From positions 1 to 60,116 of the forward strand of contig NZ_FMZD01000016.1 in the NCBI RefSeq assembly GCF_900101525.1: a stretch of DNA of 60,116 nt. Direction: 5' to 3'. The notes beneath the pieces were generated by a model that was not told where the DNA came from, ran no database searches, and was given only the letters and a program-made list of their open reading frames with translations. The translations under genes were made by a program, and so were the position numbers. The stretch comes from Marinilactibacillus psychrotolerans. Its GTDB lineage: Bacteria > Bacillota > Bacilli > Lactobacillales > Carnobacteriaceae_A. Positions 34,739-43,966 of this stretch are shown here, piece by piece; position 1 is the stretch's first letter, and every line of letters begins with the position of its first letter.

Positions 34739-35626
34739 TTATTTAAGAAAATTAAATCTAAGTCTGATGAAAATATTAAGCATAATTCCCATTGGGATTG
34801 CTAAAAATGTCAAAACCTTTGCTGGTGAATCGCTTAAAAAATTTATGTTTTTTTCAAAAGTAGAACTTGATACATAATGAATAGCATTTCTAAATTTAAC
34901 AGAAGTTAAACTACTATTTTTCATCATTTCTTTTCTATAATGCGAAAATCCTTTTGGAGATTTTACATAGTGCTTAATTTTATTAGAAGTTCCACCATCT
35001 TCTAGATATTCTACATAACACAATACATCATTTATAACAGATAATTTATAATTTACATCTAAATTGAAATATTTATAACCAACTGCTAAATATTTTTCTC
35101 CGGCAAATTCTGGGTATAGATCCTCTTTTATTAATTCCGTTCTATAAATCAATTTATAATCTCCGCGCAATTTAAATTTAAATCTTAAATCAAACAAGGT
35201 AGTTTCTTTTAATTCATTAGGTATTTTAGCCAAATGTTTACCTTCTAAATTTGCATCTATACCAATCATTCCACTAAATCTACTCTTGTCTTCGATATTA
35301 TTCCAATTATTTAGAATAAGTTCAATAGAATTGTCAGATAAATAGTCATCAGAATCGCAGCACACACATAACTCTGTCATCATATTTATATGCGCTGTAT
35401 TATGCGCTCCGTGCATTCCTTTATTTTCTTGCAGTATATATCTTATTTCAATTTTATTTTCTTTAATCCATTCATTAATTAATTCTTTTGTACCATCAGT
35501 CGATCCATCATCTATTATTAGCCAAGTAAAATCCTTACTCGTTTGGCGTAAAAGACTTTCATAACATTTATATATCGTATGTTTTCTGTTATATGTTGGT
35601 GTGAAAACAGTTATGCTTTTCTCCAC
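34739..35626 (-). CDS. Glycosyltransferase family 2
   Basis: 295 residues. The TPTYNRKHTI, IDDGSTDGT and CDSDDYLSD motifs are complete, and the acceptor half parallels the protein at 31202 (KLIYRTEL, SPKGFSHYRKEMM). The two proteins are paralogues, so two similar linkages may be made. It ends in a short hydrophobic, membrane-associating tail. Confidence 0.88.
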   Translation of the reverse strand: MEKSITVFTPTYNRKHTIYKCYESLLRQTSKDFTWLIIDDGSTDGTKELINEWIKENKIEIRYILQENKGMHGAHNTAHINMMTELCVCCDSDDYLSDNSIELILNNWNNIEDKSRFSGMIGIDANLEGKHLAKIPNELKETTLFDLRFKFKLRGDYKLIYRTELIKEDLYPEFAGEKYLAVGYKYFNLDVNYKLSVINDVLCYVEYLEDGGTSNKIKHYVKSPKGFSHYRKEMMKNSSLTSVKFRNAIHYVSSSTFEKNINFLSDSPAKVLTFLAIPMGIMLNIFIRLRFNFLK

Positions 35627-35635
35627 TTTAATCCT

Positions 35636-36205
35636 CTATTCTAATAATTTTATTTTTTTAGCTGGGATACCTCCAGCTAAAATATTAGATTCTATTGTTT
35701 TATTTACAACAGCTCCTGCAGCTATTACAACTCTTTTATTAATAAAACTTCCAGCCAATATCCTTACACCACATCCTACCCATACATCACTTTTAATCGT
35801 GACTGGTTTTAGTGATAATTTATTATATTTTATAGGTAGACTCTTATCATCCCAAGTATGGTCACTACTTAGTATTGAAGTGCTGTGCGCTATAGATACA
35901 TTATCACCTATATAAATATTTCCACTTGCATCAATATAAGAATTTGCATGAATGCTTACGTTATTTCCAATACTTAAGTTTTCAAAACAATTAATATATA
36001 CATTTTTACCTATAAATACATTTTCACCGCAGCTTTTAGAATTTGTTTTCAAAATGCAATACCTTAAAACAATTCCTAACTTACCGTTCCAATTATTTAT
36101 AAAATCCCACAATCTATTAATAAGAATATTTGGCAATAAATTTATTAATAGACTAGTGGTGTTTATAATATATATATACTTATTGAATTTTTCTTTCCCA
36201 CTCAT
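35636..36205 (-). CDS. Hexapeptide-repeat acyltransferase
   Basis: 189 residues with an N-terminal amphipathic or membrane-touching part and beta-helix repeats (GENVFIGKNVYINCFENLSIGNNVSIH, IYIGDNVSIAHSTSILSSDH). It ends AGGIPAKKIKLLE. Probably the fourth O-acyltransferase of this locus. It ends 9 bp from the next gene. Confidence 0.82.
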   Translation of the reverse strand: MSGKEKFNKYIYIINTTSLLINLLPNILINRLWDFINNWNGKLGIVLRYCILKTNSKSCGENVFIGKNVYINCFENLSIGNNVSIHANSYIDASGNIYIGDNVSIAHSTSILSSDHTWDDKSLPIKYNKLSLKPVTIKSDVWVGCGVRILAGSFINKRVVIAAGAVVNKTIESNILAGGIPAKKIKLLE

Positions 36206-36206
36206 A

Positions 36207-37181
36207 TTAGATATTCTCCTTATACCAATTTAAAGCTAATAGTATTCCTTTCTCAAAACTATAATCCGGATCGTAACCAATTAATTCTTTAGCTTTAGCA
36301 ATAGAGGCATTAGAATGTTTAATATCACCCTTCCTAGTAGGTCCAAAAATAGGTACAACTTCTTTTCTTAGAGCTTTAGCTAATTCATAATAGATATCAA
36401 TTAAATATTCTCTTCCTCCGTATGCGATGTTATAAGCTTGTCCAGCAGCATGTTTAGGTGCCTTACATGCCTTTAAGTTGGCTTCTATAATATTTTCGAT
36501 ATAAGTAAAATCACGACTTTGCTTACCATCACCGTTAATTGTAGGTCTCTCATCATTTAATAATTGTTTTATAAATTTAGGAATCACAGCTGCGTAAGCC
36601 CCGTTTGGATCTTGTCTTTTTCCAAAGACATTGAAGTATCTCAAGCCATATGTGTCCAGATTGTAGAGTTTAGTATATAACTTTCCATACTCTTCATTCA
36701 CTTGTTTAGTTAATGCGTAAGGTGAAAGTATATTCCCTTCTATGCCCTCTTGTTTAGGTAAATTAGGCTCATCTCCATAAACTGATGAACTAGATGCATA
36801 AATAAACTTTTTAATGGCATTTTGTTTGGATGCTTCCATCATATTTAGAGTTCCCTTGATATTTACTTCTTCATAAAATAATGGCATTTCAATACTTCTC
36901 GGAACGCTCCCCCATGCGGCTTGATGTAATACATAATCCACACCCTCGCAAGCTTTGATGCATATATCCAAATTCCTTATATCCCCTTTGATAAAGGAGT
37001 AATTTGGATCATCAATAAACAGATCTACATTTTCTTGTTTTCCATTTGAAAGATCATCTAAACATCTGACTTTATAACCTTTATTTAATATAGCTTCACA
37101 CAAATTTGAACCAATGAAACCTGCTCCGCCAGTCACAAGAAATACACTATCTTTTTCAAATTCTATATTTTCATATCCCAT
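36207..37181 (-). CDS. UDP-N-acetylglucosamine 4-epimerase (WbpP/TviC-like)
   Basis: A 324-residue extended SDR enzyme with NAD motif TGGAGFIGS, catalytic S in SSSSVYGD and YxxxK in YALTK. WbpP-like features are the AAWGSVPRS substrate loop and RYFNVFGKRQDPNGAYAAVIP. It interconverts UDP-GlcNAc and UDP-GalNAc. It is paired with the 6-dehydrogenase 17 bp upstream, as in the wbpOP and tviBC pairs, pointing to UDP-GalNAcA production. Confidence 0.85.
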   Translation of the reverse strand: MGYENIEFEKDSVFLVTGGAGFIGSNLCEAILNKGYKVRCLDDLSNGKQENVDLFIDDPNYSFIKGDIRNLDICIKACEGVDYVLHQAAWGSVPRSIEMPLFYEEVNIKGTLNMMEASKQNAIKKFIYASSSSVYGDEPNLPKQEGIEGNILSPYALTKQVNEEYGKLYTKLYNLDTYGLRYFNVFGKRQDPNGAYAAVIPKFIKQLLNDERPTINGDGKQSRDFTYIENIIEANLKACKAPKHAAGQAYNIAYGGREYLIDIYYELAKALRKEVVPIFGPTRKGDIKHSNASIAKAKELIGYDPDYSFEKGILLALNWYKENI

Positions 37182-37198
37182 AGTATGCCCTTCCCTTT

Positions 37199-38518
37199 TT
37201 AAAGTCTCCAGTATTTATATCCTGCTATTTCATACTCTTTTCTATCTAAGATCCCTTTAATATCTAATAATACTTTATTCTCAGCAGATTTATTTTTAAA
37301 CATCCCATCAAATTTTTCTCTTGTAAATTTTAAGAATTGATCATGACCAACAGCTACAACAATTGCATCCATTTCCTTAATGTCTTGCACTGAATCAAAA
37401 ATTATATTATATTCGTGCATTGCTTCTTCAGCATCTGCTTCTGGATCTGCAATCATTGGATCAATACCATATTCTTTAAGTTCATTAACAATATCAATAA
37501 CTCTTGTATTTCTTGTATCAGGACAATTTTCTTTAAATGTAAACCCTAGAATGGCTACCTTTGCATCTTTAACTGGTACATCTGCCTTAATGAGATTTTT
37601 TATTAAGTTTTCTACTACGTATTTACCCATATCATCATTAATTCTTCTACCTGAAAGAATGATTTGTGAACGATAACCTAATTGTTCAGCTTTATAGGTT
37701 AAATAGTAAGGGTCTACTCCTATACAATGACCGCCAACAAGACCTGGAGAAAAATTCAGGAAATTCCACTTAGTACCCGCTGCTTTAAGGACTGCCTTAG
37801 TATCAATGTCCATTTTATTAAAAATGATTGATAGTTCATTCATGAAAGCAATATTGATATCTCTTTGAGAATTTTCGATAACTTTTGCTGCTTCTGCAAC
37901 TTTTATGGATTCTGCCTTATAGACCCCTGCGTATACTACCAATTCGTATATATTTGCAATAATATCAAGTGCCTCTGCATCACTTCCAGAGACGACTTTT
38001 ATAATTGTTTCTAATCTATGAACTTTATCTCCTGGGTTTATTCTTTCTGGTGAATATCCTACCTTAAAATCTTTTCCATATACTAATCCAGATTCCTGTT
38101 CAAGAATTGGTATACAAATATCTTCTGTAACCCCTGGATAAACCGTAGATTCGAAAACCACTATTGAACCTTTAGTCAAGTTTCTTCCTAAAGTTCTAGT
38201 AGCAGATTTAACTGGAGTAAGGTCTGGTGTGTGGTCTGCGTTAACCGGTGTAGGTACAGCAACTATATGAAATTTAGCTTCTTTAAGCTTATTTTCGTCT
38301 GCAGTGAATTCAACAGTCGTCTTTTTTATAACCTCGTCTCCAACCTCTTTAGTTGGATCAATCCCATTATTATATAATTCAACTTTTTCATTACTGATAT
38401 CAAAACCTATAACAGATGCTTTCTTGGCAAAAGCAACTGCGATGGGCATTCCAACATATCCTAGACCGATAAGTGAAATTTTTTCTTCCTTATTTTTGAT
38501 TTGTTCATATAAATTCAT
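37199..38518 (-). CDS. UDP-N-acetyl-hexosamine 6-dehydrogenase (WbpO/TviB-like)
   Basis: 439 residues. Rossmann motif SLIGLGYVGMPIAVAFAKK, catalytic Cys in GLVGGHCIGVDPYY, and second NAD domain ending in KYWRL. It belongs to the UDP-HexNAc branch of the UDP-sugar dehydrogenases, longer than Ugd at 44949. It oxidises C6 of UDP-GlcNAc or UDP-GalNAc to the uronic acid. This provides the acidic sugar of the capsule-like polymer. Confidence 0.88.
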   Translation of the reverse strand: MNLYEQIKNKEEKISLIGLGYVGMPIAVAFAKKASVIGFDISNEKVELYNNGIDPTKEVGDEVIKKTTVEFTADENKLKEAKFHIVAVPTPVNADHTPDLTPVKSATRTLGRNLTKGSIVVFESTVYPGVTEDICIPILEQESGLVYGKDFKVGYSPERINPGDKVHRLETIIKVVSGSDAEALDIIANIYELVVYAGVYKAESIKVAEAAKVIENSQRDINIAFMNELSIIFNKMDIDTKAVLKAAGTKWNFLNFSPGLVGGHCIGVDPYYLTYKAEQLGYRSQIILSGRRINDDMGKYVVENLIKNLIKADVPVKDAKVAILGFTFKENCPDTRNTRVIDIVNELKEYGIDPMIADPEADAEEAMHEYNIIFDSVQDIKEMDAIVVAVGHDQFLKFTREKFDGMFKNKSAENKVLLDIKGILDRKEYEIAGYKYWRL

Positions 38519-39634
38519 TTATATTTCCTCCAAAATTCTATTGATTTCTTTTAAATAGGCGTCAACAACTATTGTTCTATCAAATTCTTTTTCGATTTTT
38601 CTTCGTCCTGCTCTTCCCATTGCCACCTTTTTTTCATTAGGCAATTCAATGAACTTACCTATTGCTTGAGTTAAACTTTCAGAATTTCTAGGTTCAAACC
38701 CAAAGCCGCTTATACCTTCAACAAATATTTCTTTACAGCCTGGAATATTGGATGCTAATACTGGTCTTCCAATTGCAGCAGCTTCTAACATAACATTAGA
38801 CATTCCTTCATGGTATGTTGGGTGTATTATGGCATGCGAATTTTTGATGTACTCTCTAACATTATCTTTAGCTCCATGAAAATTAATGATCTTTTTCTCT
38901 TGTAGTACTTTAACTCTATCTTTATACTCGTCCTCGCAAAAGCCTAAAGCATCGAATTGAACATTTTTATACAACTTTTTTATTTTTTGAGCTGCTTCGA
39001 TAAGTTCTTCTATCCCCTTATCTTTCATAATTCTTCCTATAAATAAGAATTTTACAGTAGAATCATCTTTAAAATAATCTTGATACGAAAATTCATCTAT
39101 ATTAACACCAGATCCTGGAATAACATTAAATTTTTTCATAGAAATACCATTATTAGTGAAAAAATCTTTATTGCTTTCGTTCTGAAAGAAAATACATTCC
39201 GCTTTTTGAAAAGCTTTTTTATAGAACTTAACTAATATTTTTTGAAGAATACCACCGCTGCCAACTGCAGTACCTAACCCTGTAACATTTGCTATAAAAG
39301 GTATATTTAACACTGAGCAGATAAGCCCACCATATATGTTGGGCTTAATCGTATATGAAAGTACGATATTTGGCTGTATTCTTTTCATTAACTTATAATA
39401 TGATTTAATTAATTTAAAATCAGTTATAGGGTTCATTCCCCGTCTATCTAGTGGTGATTCTGTATAGATACATCCCATCTCGATTAATAGATCCACTTTT
39501 TCCCCATACGGTAAAGCGATGTGTACTTCATAACCTTCCTTCAGCAACCTTTGAATTATTTCTTTTCGAAAATTATAAGTATAAGAATGATGATTAGAAA
39601 GAATCAGTATTCTTTTATTCTTTTTAATGCTCAT
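38519..39634 (-). CDS. Glycosyltransferase family 4
   Basis: 371-residue GT-B enzyme with LILSNHHSYTYNFRKEIIQRL at the N-terminus, NVTGLGTAVG, and the donor-binding EGMSNVMLEAAAIGRPVLASNIPG at the C-terminus. It resembles the CapM/WbpJ-type transferases that use UDP-HexNAc or uronic donors. It probably adds the second sugar after the initiating transferase. Confidence 0.85.
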   Translation of the reverse strand: MSIKKNKRILILSNHHSYTYNFRKEIIQRLLKEGYEVHIALPYGEKVDLLIEMGCIYTESPLDRRGMNPITDFKLIKSYYKLMKRIQPNIVLSYTIKPNIYGGLICSVLNIPFIANVTGLGTAVGSGGILQKILVKFYKKAFQKAECIFFQNESNKDFFTNNGISMKKFNVIPGSGVNIDEFSYQDYFKDDSTVKFLFIGRIMKDKGIEELIEAAQKIKKLYKNVQFDALGFCEDEYKDRVKVLQEKKIINFHGAKDNVREYIKNSHAIIHPTYHEGMSNVMLEAAAIGRPVLASNIPGCKEIFVEGISGFGFEPRNSESLTQAIGKFIELPNEKKVAMGRAGRRKIEKEFDRTIVVDAYLKEINRILEEI

Positions 39635-39636
39635 AC

Positions 39637-40479
39637 TTATTCCTCCGTAGCCTTAATAGATTCTCTAAATTCACAAACTCTATAGTTGTTCTCAAACTCA
39701 GATAAACTCATCTCATATACTAAATCTCCAAATACTTTATTGACTATACTAATATTTATTAGTCTTAATATTGGATTAAACAATTTCGTCACTCTAATTT
39801 TTTTCCCATACATGTCAGCTATTAATCGAACCATCTCACTAGTATTCACGTACTCAGCGTTCTGAGGAAAGAAATGTCCATTACTTCTATTATCAATAAG
39901 CTGTTTTACAAATTCTGACAAGTTGTCTATGTAGATCATACTGCGCTTATTATCTATTTTCGGGAAAATTGGAACCTTAAGAGCTAGTCTCGAAAGTTTA
40001 GGGTAATTTCCTTTGCAGCCCTTTCCATAAACCATAGGGGGTCTTAGAGTTGCTACAGTAAATGAATTATTTTGAAGTGTATTAATTAGTTCCTCAGCTT
40101 CTAGTTTAGATTTTCCGTATGCACTATTTGGTTTAAGAGGAGTATTTTCATCAATTATTCCATTTTCAACACCGTACACACTCATTGAGCTCAAAAATAT
40201 AAACTGCTTTACTCCATCTTCTTTTGCTTTTAGAGCAACTTCATAGGCTAAATCTCTATTTACTTTATAGTAAAGATTTTTATTGTCATTTGTTTCTTTA
40301 ATGTGAGCTATACCAGCAACGTGAAATACAACATCATATGAATTAAAATCTCTTTCTTTCCATGATCTGTCTTTAATATCTATAGTATCAATACTGTATC
40401 TATTTGGTTCTTTCATTAACCACTTTTCAAGAGATGTTCCTATATAACTATTTTCACCAGTAATTAATACTCTTTTCAT
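39637..40479 (-). CDS. NAD-dependent epimerase/dehydratase (SDR)
   Basis: 280-residue SDR protein with ITGENSYIGTSLE, HVAGIAHI, SSMSVYGVENG and YGKSK. It resembles the Gne/WbpV-type HexNAc epimerases found next to PglC-like transferases. It likely acts on a UDP-sugar or on the lipid-linked HexNAc; the exact reaction cannot be told. It lies 23 bp after the transferase gene. Confidence 0.75.
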   Translation of the reverse strand: MKRVLITGENSYIGTSLEKWLMKEPNRYSIDTIDIKDRSWKERDFNSYDVVFHVAGIAHIKETNDNKNLYYKVNRDLAYEVALKAKEDGVKQFIFLSSMSVYGVENGIIDENTPLKPNSAYGKSKLEAEELINTLQNNSFTVATLRPPMVYGKGCKGNYPKLSRLALKVPIFPKIDNKRSMIYIDNLSEFVKQLIDNRSNGHFFPQNAEYVNTSEMVRLIADMYGKKIRVTKLFNPILRLINISIVNKVFGDLVYEMSLSEFENNYRVCEFRESIKATEE

Positions 40480-40502
40480 ATCTTCACCTCAATCATATGA
40501 TA

Positions 40503-41129
40503 TTATGTTTCTTTAGAATTTTTGGTCATTTTTGATTTATTGCCAGTACCTCCTTCAAGAATACCGTCACTCCTAAATACACTGATTATGGTTCCGATAA
40601 AACATTTCACGTCCGTCAAAAAACCAATCTTTTCAACATACTCTCCATCTAGCTGTGCTTTTACCTCTATTTCCAGTTCATCTCTGCCATTAATCTGCGC
40701 CCAACCAGTAAGACCGACCGGTACATTGTTAGCGCCGTACTTGTCTCTTTCTTTAATAAGATCATACTGATTCCATAGAGCGGGTCTTGGACCGATAATA
40801 CTCATTTCACCCTTGAATATATTGACAATTTGTGGGAGTTCATCTAATGACGTTCTGCGTAAGAACTTGCCAACTTCTGTAATCCACTGATCCGGATTTT
40901 CTAAGAGATGCGTTGGTGTATCTTTGGGCGTATCAATCCGCATCGTTCTAAATTTCAAAATCTTAAAATGACTTTTTTCTATACCTACTCTTTTTTGCTT
41001 GAAAAAAACAGGTCCAGGAGAATTTAATTTAATTGCTATAATAATTATTAAAAAAATTGGAGACAATAGGATAAGCCCTAATGAGGCAAGTATAATATCT
41101 ATTAACCTTTTTACTTTTAAATAGCCCAT
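40503..41129 (-). CDS. Initiating undecaprenyl-phosphate sugar phosphotransferase (PglC/EpsE-type)
   Basis: 208 residues, the short form of the polyprenyl phosphate transferases. It has one N-terminal re-entrant membrane segment (RLIDIILASLGLILLSPIF), the basic KILKFRTM motif, the catalytic D-E in RRTSLDELPQ, and IGPRPA. It transfers a sugar 1-phosphate, probably a HexNAc derivative, to undecaprenyl phosphate, starting repeat-unit assembly. Confidence 0.9.
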   Translation of the reverse strand: MGYLKVKRLIDIILASLGLILLSPIFLIIIIAIKLNSPGPVFFKQKRVGIEKSHFKILKFRTMRIDTPKDTPTHLLENPDQWITEVGKFLRRTSLDELPQIVNIFKGEMSIIGPRPALWNQYDLIKERDKYGANNVPVGLTGWAQINGRDELEIEVKAQLDGEYVEKIGFLTDVKCFIGTIISVFRSDGILEGGTGNKSKMTKNSKET

Positions 41130-41192
41130 ATTGCTCCCTCCTACTTCATCTATTTATTTTAATCTATCTTGTATAATTTATATTTAAACCTA

Positions 41193-41207
41193 TCAAGTTC
41201 AACTTGA
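41193..41207. promoter_or_regulatory. Palindrome before the initiating transferase gene
   Basis: TCAAGTTCAACTTGA has 7-bp arms around one base. It sits in the 100-bp gap between the dehydratase and transferase genes, together with -35-like boxes. It may be an operator for an internal promoter. Confidence 0.35.
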
Positions 41208-41229
41208 CTTTCCCACAATATTTAGTTAA

Positions 41230-43107
41230 TCAAATATTCAAACTTTTTGCATAAAGCATAGATGATTCTCTACTCATGTTTTTTAAGTCTTTATTAGAAT
41301 TCATGTTATTATTTGCAAATTTTATTAGCTTTTCTTTTAACGCTTCGTCATTCAAATCTTCTAAATTATCAGCAAAGATAAGAACCTCTTCAAGTGGAGC
41401 ATTATTTACTTTTCCGACAAAGATTTTTTCAAAAACTTTTTCTTCGGTTAATTCTTCGTTAGTCAGTAATTCTTCATACAGTTTTTCTCCAGGTCTGATA
41501 CCTGATTCTACGACTTTTATCTGACTATTCTTTTCTCCGCTTAATTGGATCATTTTGTTAGCTAAATCAACTATTTTAACTGGCTCTCCCATATCAAGGA
41601 CAAAAATTTCTCCACCTTTTGCTAGGGACCCAGCCTGCAACACTAAACGGCTAGCTTCGGGAATGGTCATAAAATAGCGGGTCATTCTAAAATCAGTGAC
41701 CGTTATGGGGCCACCTTTTTTGATTTGTTCTTTAAAAACTGGGATAACACTTCCTCTGCTACCTAAAACATTTCCAAATCTGACTGCTGCAAATTTTGTT
41801 TGGTCCTTTTCATTAAGCCCTGTCACAATCATTTCAGCAACTCGTTTAGTTGCCCCCATGACGTTTGGCGGGTTCACAGCTTTATCCGTTGAAACCATCA
41901 CAAAGTTTTCAACACTTGCTGCTTTGGCTGCTTCAGCCATATTTTTCGTACCGAAAATATTGTTTTTTACAGCTTCTGAAGGATTATATTCCATAAGCGG
42001 AACATGTTTGTGTGCTGCTGCATGGTAGACGATATTTGGTTTATTCTCTTTCATAACTTTAAAAATACGCTCTCTATCTTGAATATCTGCAATCACAGGG
42101 ATTAGTTCTATATTCTCTTCTTTCGCAATTTGTTGTAACTCTCTATTTATAAGATAAATAGAGTTTTCACCATGACCGAGTAGTAAGAGTTTCCTTGGAG
42201 AAAACCGGATAATTTGTCTACAAATCTCCGAACCAATCGAACCTCCTGCTCCAGAAACTAAAATAGTCTTTCCAGAAACTTGGTTAGAAATTTCTTCCAT
42301 ATTTAATTTCACTTCTTCTCTACCTAATAAATCAGAGATTTCGATTTCTTTAAATTTGTTAACTTGATAAGTTCCTTTGACAATATCTTCCACTGAAGGC
42401 ATCTGGTTAACTTTTACCTTAGTTTCAGTTGCCTGACTTACGATACGATCTAGTTCTTTGGGTTCAAGTGAAGGAATAGCCACTGTAATCTGATCGATAT
42501 CATATCTATTTACGATGTTACTTATTTCGCTTGTATTCCCTAAGATAGGAATCCCATAAATCGTGGTTCCTACTTTATTTATATCATCATCCACAACACC
42601 AACTAAGACAATTTCTGGATTATGCCTTAAATTCTTAATAAAAAGGCTCCCACCTTCACCAGCCCCTACAATGAGCGTACGAAAAACTTTGTTATTTAGA
42701 TTATTCTCTATCTTTTCAAGTTTAACTCTGTGCTCAATCATAATTCTCCAGACAACTCTGCTGCTCGGAATAATAATCACAGTTAATATGTAAGATAAAA
42801 AAAGAAATCTCATACTAATTGAACTCCAAAGCATGAGTACTACAGAAGAAAGCAAATAATCTAGGGTAATCACACCACAATGTGTAAAAGTCTCTTTAAT
42901 GCTTGTATACCGATTGATTTTATTAAAAATATTAAAACTATACGCTAGTATACAGTAGACTATTGTCAGAAATAAAAGTGAATAAATAACATCAGAGTTA
43001 GATATTGATACAAAAGGTTTTAAAAATAGATAAGAAAAGCCAATAGTAAGAATGATAACAATCAGATCTATAATGGCTAAAATGACTCGTTTAAGTTTGC
43101 GGTTCAT
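41230..43107 (-). CDS. Membrane-bound UDP-GlcNAc 4,6-dehydratase-like protein (CapD/WbpM/EpsC-type)
   Basis: 625 residues. Four N-terminal membrane segments (about 8-125), then a first Rossmann region (VGAGEGGSL) and an SDR domain with SGAGGSIGSE near 285-295. The usual catalytic Tyr is replaced by Met in VMGATKR (with STDKAVN), the hallmark of WbpM/PglF-type 4,6-dehydratases. It yields a 4-keto-6-deoxy-HexNAc nucleotide, a precursor of QuiNAc-, FucNAc- or bacillosamine-type sugars. A strong GGAGGG site precedes the ATG. A terminator-like hairpin lies between this gene and the kinase gene. Confidence 0.88.
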   Translation of the reverse strand: MNRKLKRVILAIIDLIVIILTIGFSYLFLKPFVSISNSDVIYSLLFLTIVYCILAYSFNIFNKINRYTSIKETFTHCGVITLDYLLSSVVLMLWSSISMRFLFLSYILTVIIIPSSRVVWRIMIEHRVKLEKIENNLNNKVFRTLIVGAGEGGSLFIKNLRHNPEIVLVGVVDDDINKVGTTIYGIPILGNTSEISNIVNRYDIDQITVAIPSLEPKELDRIVSQATETKVKVNQMPSVEDIVKGTYQVNKFKEIEISDLLGREEVKLNMEEISNQVSGKTILVSGAGGSIGSEICRQIIRFSPRKLLLLGHGENSIYLINRELQQIAKEENIELIPVIADIQDRERIFKVMKENKPNIVYHAAAHKHVPLMEYNPSEAVKNNIFGTKNMAEAAKAASVENFVMVSTDKAVNPPNVMGATKRVAEMIVTGLNEKDQTKFAAVRFGNVLGSRGSVIPVFKEQIKKGGPITVTDFRMTRYFMTIPEASRLVLQAGSLAKGGEIFVLDMGEPVKIVDLANKMIQLSGEKNSQIKVVESGIRPGEKLYEELLTNEELTEEKVFEKIFVGKVNNAPLEEVLIFADNLEDLNDEALKEKLIKFANNNMNSNKDLKNMSRESSMLYAKSLNI

Positions 43108-43199
43108 ATCAATACCCTCCTACTTTATTTAAACACTTTTGCATTTTCAAAAAACGACCGGATGCTAACTGTTCAATTTATTAACATGCTTTATGTAAA

Positions 43200-43254
43200 A
43201 AACATCGAAAGAATATTATGCCATCTATTGTTTCACAATATTCTTTCAATGTTT
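43200..43254 (-). terminator. Intra-operon terminator/attenuator after the BY-kinase gene
   Basis: 18-bp stem (AAACATCGAAAGAATATT at 43200-43217 against 43237-43254, one G.U) overlaps the kinase stop codon and is followed on the minus strand by TTTTTT. It separates the regulatory genes from the sugar genes, implying attenuation or antitermination. Confidence 0.7.
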
Positions 43255-43951
43255 ATTCTCCGTAGTAGTAATAATAATCGTCGGTTTTATCTACTTTATT
43301 TAGTACTGCACCCAGAATGTTTGCTTTTACATTTTCTAACAATTCTTTGGATTTGAATACTTGGTCTTTACTTACTTCACCTTTAGGAATAACAAACAAT
43401 ACCCCATCTACTTTAGAAGCCATGACTTGAGCATCTGTCACTGCTAATACAGGCGGCATGTCAAACACAATCATATCAAAGTAATGACCCATCTCTTCAA
43501 TCACTTCACCCATGCGCTTAGATGACAACAGCTCAGCTGGATTAGGTGGAATAGCGCCACTAGTCAATAAATATAACCCCTCAGTATGGGTACGGTAAAT
43601 GACATCTTCTAATTTTGTCATCCTATCCGTCAATAGTTTCGTCAAGCCCTCACTATTTCTGATATTAAAGGTTTTATGAACAGTCGGTTTACGCAAATCA
43701 GCATCAACTAATAATACTCGTTTATCGTCAGAAGCCAGTGTTGCCGATAAGTTAGCCGCAACCGTTGATTTACCCGATGAAGGCCCCGCAGATGTTACAA
43801 CGATGGTTTTTAAGGTATCATCAATCATTGAAAATTGTATATTTGTACGAATCGTCCGGAATTGTTCAGAAACGACTGAGGTTGGTCTATTTAATACGAC
43901 TAGTCCTGGACGTTCATTTAAGTTTGTATCTCTTTTCTTTTTAAAAAGCAT
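43253..43951 (-). CDS. Bacterial tyrosine kinase (CpsD/EpsB-type BY-kinase)
   Basis: 232 residues. Walker A in TSAGPSSGKSTVAA (56-62), Walker A' in LLVDADLRKPT and Walker B in MIVFDMPP. A C-terminal tyrosine cluster (DDYYYYYGE) is the autophosphorylation tail. It works with the membrane adaptor encoded 15 bp upstream (43967) to control chain length and export. Confidence 0.93.
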   Translation of the reverse strand: MLFKKKRDTNLNERPGLVVLNRPTSVVSEQFRTIRTNIQFSMIDDTLKTIVVTSAGPSSGKSTVAANLSATLASDDKRVLLVDADLRKPTVHKTFNIRNSEGLTKLLTDRMTKLEDVIYRTHTEGLYLLTSGAIPPNPAELLSSKRMGEVIEEMGHYFDMIVFDMPPVLAVTDAQVMASKVDGVLFVIPKGEVSKDQVFKSKELLENVKANILGAVLNKVDKTDDYYYYYGE

Positions 43952-43966
43952 TCACTTAGACTCCTT

